In this document: in pieces, positions 42,417 through 47,148 of the stretch
Position numbering within the stretch: the first letter of the stretch is position 1
Layout of the letters: every line of letters starts with the position of its first letter
Origin: Bacillota bacterium
GTDB taxonomy: Bacteria; Bacillota_I; Bacilli_A; Erysipelotrichales; Erysipelotrichaceae
Direction of reading: 5' to 3'
DNA: 47,148 nt
Assembly (NCBI GenBank): GCA_029097145.1
Contig: JAQXNC010000130.1
Location: forward strand, 1-47,148
Program-made: the position numbers and the translations under genes
Notes under the pieces: generated by a model
What the model saw: only the letters and a program-made list of their open reading frames with translations
What the model was told of the DNA's origin: nothing
Database searches by the model: none

Positions 42417-43179
42417 CTTTAATCAATATTCTAATTGCCTCGATAGCTGTTTTGATGGCAGAATCAGTATCGTGACACTGTCTGTTTTCAAGTCCCAGTT
42501 TCGCTCTTTCCTGATTAGCTACAGCCAGTAATACACTGCCGCATCTCACCCCAAGATATGACGCTACCACAAATAGTGCAGCCGATTCCATTTCACTGGC
42601 CTTGGTTCCCAGTTTAACCCATGCATCCCACTTATTTATTAGTTCAAAAGAATTAGGTAAAGTTTCAGGACGATGTTGACCATAAAATGAATCCTTACAC
42701 TGAACTACACCAACATGATAATTAAACTGCAATTTTTTTGAAGCCTTTATAAGCGCATTAACAATCTCAATATCAGCAACTGCCGGAAATTCAATTGGTG
42801 CATATTCCTTGGAAGTACCTTCAAAACGGATGGCTCCACTTGCAATCACAAGATCTCCACCCTTGACATTAATATCCATACCACCACATGTACCTACTCT
42901 AATAAAAGTTCTGGCACCACATTTAACCAGCTCTTCCATAGCGATTGAAGCACTCGGACCACCAATACCGGTTGAAGTAACCGATACCTTGACACCATCA
43001 AGATATCCAGTGTATGTCACAAATTCCCTTGAATCCCCAACAAGTACTGGTTCATCGAAGTACTTGGCAATAAGCGCACAACGTTTTGGATCACCAGGCA
43101 GAATAACATATTCACCAACATCTCCCTTACCAACACCGATATGATATTCTTTATTAGAACCTTCAGTATAATCAATCAT
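42400..43179 (-). CDS. udp: Uridine phosphorylase family nucleoside phosphorylase
   Basis: 259 aa from the ATG with site AGGTGA (three further codons upstream begin with GTG inside that site). Phosphate-binding VILPGDPKR, nucleoside-site [20 protein letters not shown] and RVGTCGGM, and the family block [21 protein letters not shown]. It splits uridine (or a related nucleoside) with phosphate to base and ribose-1-phosphate. The ESAALF signature and the length fit Udp better than DeoD. Confidence 0.9.
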   Translation of the reverse strand: MIDYTEGSNKEYHIGVGKGDVGEYVILPGDPKRCALIAKYFDEPVLVGDSREFVTYTGYLDGVKVSVTSTGIGGPSASIAMEELVKCGARTFIRVGTCGGMDINVKGGDLVIASGAIRFEGTSKEYAPIEFPAVADIEIVNALIKASKKLQFNYHVGVVQCKDSFYGQHRPETLPNSFELINKWDAWVKLGTKASEMESAALFVVASYLGVRCGSVLLAVANQERAKLGLENRQCHDTDSAIKTAIEAIRILIKDEKEI

Positions 43180-43272
43180 TTCTTTCACCTAAATCAATAT
43201 CTGATTAACCTTTCTAGCTTATTATTTTTAATCTATATTAGATAAATCAATTATACATAAAAGATTTTCTTA

Positions 43273-43301
43273 TTGCAAAAAGTGACATTATATAGTATTA
43301 T
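43273..43301 (+). promoter_or_regulatory. Promoter of the tRNA-Glu/Trp operon
   Basis: TTGCAA, 17-base spacer, TATTAT, 19 bases before tRNA-Glu. Confidence 0.8.
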
Positions 43302-43319
43302 TAGTAAGCACTTAAGACT

Positions 43320-43396
43320 GGCTTGTTGGTGAAGCGGCTTAACACACCGCCCTTTCACGGCGGCATTCACGGGTTCGAATCCCGTACAAGTCACCA
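43320..43396 (+). tRNA. tRNA-Glu (TTC)
   Basis: Anticodon loop CTTTCAC on stem CCGCC/GGCGG, T-arm CGGGTTCGAATCCCG, encoded CCA. Confidence 0.95.
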
Positions 43397-43398
43397 GT

Positions 43399-43472
43399 AG
43401 GGGTGTAGTACAATGGTAGTATAACGGTCTCCAAAACCGCTGATACGGGTTCGATCCCTGTCACCCCTGCCA
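43399..43472 (+). tRNA. tRNA-Trp (CCA)
   Basis: Acceptor AGGGGTG / CACCCCT, anticodon loop CTCCAAA, discriminator G, encoded CCA. It is two bases after tRNA-Glu in one transcript. Confidence 0.95.
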
Positions 43473-43481
43473 TTAGAGTGT

Positions 43482-43494
43482 ATGCCTTCTGAAG
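43482..43494. repeat. Left copy of the 13-bp target duplication
   Basis: ATGCCTTCTGAAG, identical to 45200-45212. Confidence 0.85.
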
Positions 43495-45199
43495 GCTCAA
43501 GTGAAAAGTTAAATTCAACTTCAAAAGGTGTTTGAAAAATAGTTGAATTTACTCTTTCAAAATGATTAATTCAGGCAGTTATTGTAATGATAACTGTCTT
43601 TTTTATTGTAGATATAACTTTTACTGTTAGAATATAGATATAGATTAAGACAAAAAAGGCAATATTAAAACCTCATGGAATTTAATACTTTAAATCGCTT
43701 GAAAGAGTAAATTCCACTTGATATCAGGTAATGATGGCCTCTTGTGTCTTACTATAATTATCTTTATTTATTCCTTAATATGTAGGGCTTAAGGGTGACG
43801 CTGTCTTTGGCTATATGAGATAAACCATATTCATAAAACTTATTAGCCAAATCCATATTGAGGAACTCAAGAAGTTCAAAGGAGTTTCTGCCTTTGAGCT
43901 TTTCTTTTGGATATGAATTGATGTGTGATGATATAATATTAGCCTTATCCTGAGATGTTAATCCAATATTATAAAGATCAGTATTCTTAGGACATATTTC
44001 TCTTAGAAGGATATGAATATTCTCTAAAGAACCTTTTTGACATGCAGCCATTGGATCACAATAATAAACCCTGGTTCTCCTTGAACCATCATCTCTTATT
44101 TCAATATTATCAGCCAGTACAAACTCACTTCCTCTGTCTGTCTTTATAACTGATACTGTTTCATTGAATAAATCTTCACCAAGAATCTTTTCAAGTAGTA
44201 ATATACCATTAAGCATAGATTTCGAATCTTTACTTGTGTGGTATACACAGAATAAAAGATCATAATCAAGAAACTTAAAAGTCTGAATAAAAGGACCATT
44301 TGTAATATCGTTATATACAGTATCCATCTCAACGATACTGGCATTTGGATTATTACTTATATATTCAGTATATTCTTTTTGAGTACGACCTTTTAAATAT
44401 GTTCTGTCTTGTCTTTTGGCATATTTAACCTTTTTATTACTGACTTTCCTTCTAACCTGTCTTTTTAAATCAAGAAGAGTAATTGAAACACCTGCATCCT
44501 GAAATACATTGTCTTTGATATATGTATATATGGTCTTTTCTGAATATGTAATCTCTGGATGATTATTAAGAATTGCATATATTGACTGTCCTTTATCCAT
44601 TAGTGGTTTAAGTATTAAGCCAAGCTCTTTTATTTCATTTAAAGTAGCGTTAACACCACTTCTGGTTTCAACTAATGATAATCGATATTCATGTTCAGCA
44701 TCAGAAGATATATATCGATACTTGTCATATCTGCAATGATTATACTTTTCACATCCATTACAGGCACCAGGTGATCTATCTCTTCTAACACATCTATATT
44801 TCTGATATTCAGGACATTCATTATTACAGTTATCTGTATGTCTTCTTTTACAGACAGAATATTTACTACAGTCGATATCATAAGTAGATTTATATGATAA
44901 AGTTCTATGAAGCTTTATCTCTTTACATATAGTACTTTTATCCTTACCGAGAACGTTGGCTATAGCAGTTTTGGTTGAACCATTATTAATACCATTTTCA
45001 ATTATCTGTCTGTCACTTAAAGTGAGATGTGTATTCTTATTGTCTTTCATATAATTCTTACCTCCTTTAGTGTTTGTAAGACAACAAGAGACCTTAATAT
45101 TATTACTGCATAATGTAAAAGTAACTTCAACTGGAACTTACTGAAAGAGTAATTTCATCTTCTGTACTTTTGAAGTTGAATTTAACTTTTCACTTGAGA
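43495..45199. mobile_element. IS30-family insertion sequence
   Basis: About 1.7 kb, bounded by 32-bp perfect terminal inverted repeats (43496-43527 and 45167-45198; they begin CTCAAGTGAAAAGTTAAATT) and flanked by a 13-bp direct repeat ATGCCTTCTGAAG at 43482-43494 and 45200-45212. Subterminal GAAAGAGTAA motifs lie at both ends (near 43548 and 43699, and 45142). It carries one transposase gene. It sits in the terminator of the tRNA-Glu/Trp operon. Confidence 0.9.
43764..45050 (-). CDS. IS30-family transposase
   Basis: 428 aa. The N-terminal helix-turn-helix includes LTLSDRQIIENGINNGSTKT and KDKSTICKEI; a cysteine-rich segment (~65-115) follows, as in several IS30 members of Firmicutes. The DDE catalytic core is intact: Asp in VEMDTVYN, Asp in VIKTDRGSEF and Glu in QKGSLENIH. 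A GAGG site lies ahead of the ATG. The gene looks functional, with no frameshift. Confidence 0.93.
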   Translation of the reverse strand: MKDNKNTHLTLSDRQIIENGINNGSTKTAIANVLGKDKSTICKEIKLHRTLSYKSTYDIDCSKYSVCKRRHTDNCNNECPEYQKYRCVRRDRSPGACNGCEKYNHCRYDKYRYISSDAEHEYRLSLVETRSGVNATLNEIKELGLILKPLMDKGQSIYAILNNHPEITYSEKTIYTYIKDNVFQDAGVSITLLDLKRQVRRKVSNKKVKYAKRQDRTYLKGRTQKEYTEYISNNPNASIVEMDTVYNDITNGPFIQTFKFLDYDLLFCVYHTSKDSKSMLNGILLLEKILGEDLFNETVSVIKTDRGSEFVLADNIEIRDDGSRRTRVYYCDPMAACQKGSLENIHILLREICPKNTDLYNIGLTSQDKANIISSHINSYPKEKLKGRNSFELLEFLNMDLANKFYEYGLSHIAKDSVTLKPYILRNK

Positions 45200-45212
45200 A
45201 TGCCTTCTGAAG
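45200..45212. repeat. Right copy of the 13-bp target duplication
   Basis: ATGCCTTCTGAAG, identical to 43482-43494, and part of the terminator at 45203-45223. Confidence 0.85.
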
Positions 45213-45223
45213 AAGGTTTTTTT
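45203..45223 (+). terminator. Original tRNA-Glu/Trp terminator, displaced by the IS30 element
   Basis: CCTTC-TGAA-GAAGG followed by seven T residues. Its 5' half is duplicated next to tRNA-Trp, 1.7 kb away, so tRNA transcripts now read into the element. Confidence 0.8.
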
Positions 45224-45224
45224 A

Positions 45225-45253
45225 TTGAAATAAGTCATGTTTTATATTAAAAT
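45225..45253 (+). promoter_or_regulatory. Promoter of tRNA-Leu(CAA)
   Basis: TTGAAA, 17-base spacer, TAAAAT, about 12 bases before the tRNA. Confidence 0.65.
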
Positions 45254-45264
45254 AAATAGGAATA

Positions 45265-45351
45265 TCCCCATATGGCGGAATTGGTAGACGCGAACGACTC
45301 AAAATCGTTTGGTGAACAACCATGCCGGTTCGAGTCCGGCTTTGGGGACCA
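45265..45351 (+). tRNA. tRNA-Leu (CAA)
   Basis: 87 nt with variable arm, anticodon loop CTCAAAA, T-arm GCCGGTTCGAGTCCGGC, encoded CCA. One acceptor pair (position 7) is mismatched. Confidence 0.93.
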
Positions 45352-45360
45352 TTTAGGTAG

Positions 45361-47031
45361 TATAAACTATCGTGTGGGTTGACATAACCCATCTATAAAT
45401 TATCGTGTGGGTACTACATACGATAAAAGTATTAAATGAGGCATGAATATAGCTTGATTATGAGTTATATCCATGCCTTTTTATGTGGTCGAATATATGA
45501 TTAATTATTATTGTTTTATCTTATTGTAAGGACCTCTTTTTGGTCTTGTATACTTATCACTCCTTAGCTTATCACTAATAGAGAAATAGGCTGATGAATT
45601 AAGTGCGTATAATACTCTTTTCCTGAATCTTTTAAAATTAGTAAGTCCTTTGGAGATAATTACGTATTGGTTTAATTTACCATTTATATTCTCTGTGAGT
45701 GCATTTGACAGCTTATGTTTATCATAAGGCTTTAAAAATGAATTCAGTATCTCATCTTTCCATTTACCAAGTATTTGTACAAAATCGTCATATTCTCTGA
45801 TACCTGAATTCTTAAACTTCATGTATAGATCATCATACTTAGCTTTGGCTTCATGATAGCTGCAGGTTTTAACCATATCTCTAAACTCTTCTTTAAGCAG
45901 ATATGCCTCATATAATAAAGGGAAGTTATCTGCCATGATATTGAATATATCTCTTCTGTTTAATTCTTCATTAAATACACGGTTATATGTTTTTCCATTA
46001 TCTAAGTCAATATCGTCCTTAGTAAAAAGATAGTTCCACTTTTTTAAAAGATAATAGGCTGGACTACCATATTCACACTGATTCATAAGATTGATTCTTA
46101 ATCTTTCAAAGCCATCACACAGATGTTTTATATAGTGAAATGGATCAATAGCTACAATACAGTTTGGAAAGTATCTGATAGCCAAATCCTTATATGTTTC
46201 CCACATATCAATAGTTACATATCTCACATTTAATCTTTCTTCCTTATCAATCTTAGAGAAATAGTTACTTAGTGTATCCTTTGACCTTGAACCCAATATG
46301 TCAAATAATCTTCTTTTTTCACCATCCACCATTACACATAGATAAGAAGCATTTTTATAAGTTAGTGAATCAGAGTGAATCTCATCTATTCCAAGCCATT
46401 CAGGAAGTCTTAATTTAGGAACTACTATATATGAATCAATATAATTATTTATGTGTGTTGATGATATATTGAGCTCCTTAGATATCATATCAAGCGTGTA
46501 ATTGAGATTCTTAAGATATTTCATTACTTCTTTAATCTTGGAGTATGAATTATTAAATCTGTTAAATGTAAATGGGTTATTTTCAAGTTTAGTCTTATGG
46601 CAATATTTACATATATATCTGTTGGCAATATGGTAAATAGTACCATCATATCCTCTGATATTGGGATGAGATATCTTTCTTTTTTTGACACCATGCCCAA
46701 TCATTTTTTCATGACAGTAATCACAATACATTTCTTTTCTTTTAAGCTTTATCTCGTATATTACTTCATCACCATTAATACTAGTCTTAAGATTTTCGAT
46801 ATCATCCTTGTCTATATTTAAAATATGTATGATAAAATCATCTATAGGAATAAATATTCCTCCCTTCATGTTAGTTTATTCGACCAAATAAATCGTATAA
46901 CAGAAGGGTATTTTTTATTACTGAAAATATATACCCACACAATAATTTATAGATTACCCACACAAATAAAAAATACCATGTATTTTTACCCACATGATAT
47001 TTTATAGATAACCCACACCCACACAAAAATT
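45361..47031. mobile_element. ISL3-family insertion sequence with multiple terminal repeats
   Basis: The transposase gene is flanked by inverted copies of a ~22-bp motif ATCTATAAATTATYGTGTGGGT. Left: 45361-45379 (partial) and 45391-45412. Right, inverted: 46933-46954, 46988-47009 and a partial copy near 47011-47031. The inner pair differs at one position. The exact element ends and the target duplication could not be fixed. It lies ten bases after tRNA-Leu(CAA). Confidence 0.75.
45508..46869 (-). CDS. ISL3-family transposase
   Basis: 453 aa. The N-terminal zinc-finger-like region (CDYCHEKM...CKYCHKTK) is followed by a helix-turn-helix (~120-150) and the DDE_Tnp_ISL3 core: GIDEIHSDSL, a later YVTIDMWETYKDLA and AIDPFHYIKHL, then the helical region ending SNALTENINGKLN. 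The reading frame is intact, so the element may be active. An internal ATG near 46851 is an alternative start; the first ATG (46869) has GGAG close by. Confidence 0.9.
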   Translation of the reverse strand: MKGGIFIPIDDFIIHILNIDKDDIENLKTSINGDEVIYEIKLKRKEMYCDYCHEKMIGHGVKKRKISHPNIRGYDGTIYHIANRYICKYCHKTKLENNPFTFNRFNNSYSKIKEVMKYLKNLNYTLDMISKELNISSTHINNYIDSYIVVPKLRLPEWLGIDEIHSDSLTYKNASYLCVMVDGEKRRLFDILGSRSKDTLSNYFSKIDKEERLNVRYVTIDMWETYKDLAIRYFPNCIVAIDPFHYIKHLCDGFERLRINLMNQCEYGSPAYYLLKKWNYLFTKDDIDLDNGKTYNRVFNEELNRRDIFNIMADNFPLLYEAYLLKEEFRDMVKTCSYHEAKAKYDDLYMKFKNSGIREYDDFVQILGKWKDEILNSFLKPYDKHKLSNALTENINGKLNQYVIISKGLTNFKRFRKRVLYALNSSAYFSISDKLRSDKYTRPKRGPYNKIKQ

Positions 47032-47053
47032 TAGAGGGCCTGATTAACTGCCT

Positions 47054-47148
47054 TTAGTCATTTTTTGCTTTGTAGTAATTGAGCTTATTTGAGAGGAACA
47101 GTGCAAAGAATATCTGCAGTACCTGGTTTGGACTTGAATAATTATATG
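47054..47148 (-). CDS. C-terminal end of an unidentified protein (partial)
   Basis: The frame is open from the window edge to a TAA at 47056-47054, giving about 31 residues that end LFLSNKLNYYKAKND. The composition looks protein-like, but this is too short to place in a family. The 5' part lies beyond the window, on the far side of the ISL3 element. Confidence 0.35.
   Translation of the reverse strand, partial: YNYSSPNQVLQIFFALFLSNKLNYYKAKND

Noticed and set aside
43339-43524. 61-aa minus-strand ORF
   Set aside because: It overlaps tRNA-Glu, tRNA-Trp and the IS30 end; spurious.

Overview
The window is AT-rich DNA with standard-code genes (TGA is used as a stop), strong GGAGG-type ribosome binding sites, a SAM-I riboswitch, an ECF vitamin-type transporter and SipW-like signal peptidases. 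All of this fits a low-GC Bacillota; an Erysipelotrichia-like gut or rumen bacterium is my guess, but no rRNA is present to prove it.

Layout. (1) Positions 1-10022 are accessory. Two minus-strand clusters each contain a SipW-like signal peptidase. One runs acyltransferase, DUF2357/coiled-coil protein, peptidase, GGDEF protein; the other runs a 48-aa ORF, a peptidase, and a membrane-anchored McrB-like AAA+ ATPase. Between them lie plus-strand DUF4234 and DUF2752 genes and a single-chain restriction-modification protein. (2) Positions 10081-17840 look like an RNA-repair locus: a ComEC-like metallo-beta-lactamase protein, a three-domain RNA kinase/phosphatase/ligase, and a DUF2828 (Ro60/TROVE-related) von Willebrand protein. 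These are interspersed with non-coding DNA holding several structured RNA candidates, including a homologous pair with covarying helices and a 74-bp element present twice without a mismatch. (3) Positions 17840-18805 hold eleven tRNA genes read as one minus-strand array; an 18-bp copy of the tRNA-Phe anticodon arm lies 1.4 kb away in the repair locus. (4) Positions 18978-43179 are mostly core genome: an ECF sigma/anti-sigma operon with histidine-rich partners, a spermidine/putrescine importer and its regulator, trxA, a LacX-like epimerase, a PduL-like acyltransferase, an AI-2E exporter family protein, metK under a SAM-I riboswitch, two SAM hydrolases followed by an ECF transporter, and a housekeeping block (udp, ychF, tilS, hpt, ftsH, hslO, dus). 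(5) Positions 43320-47148 hold three more tRNA genes, an IS30-family insertion that split a tRNA-operon terminator, an ISL3-family element, and the end of an unidentified gene.

Most interesting region: 14000-17840. An RNA end-healing-and-sealing enzyme, a Ro60-like protein and at least four candidate structured RNAs sit immediately downstream of a tRNA array. I read this as a candidate RNA-repair/Y-RNA-like system. The protein families are recognisable, but the RNAs do not match any family I can name. The second candidate is the membrane-associated signal-peptidase/McrB/DUF2357 assembly at 1-9516.
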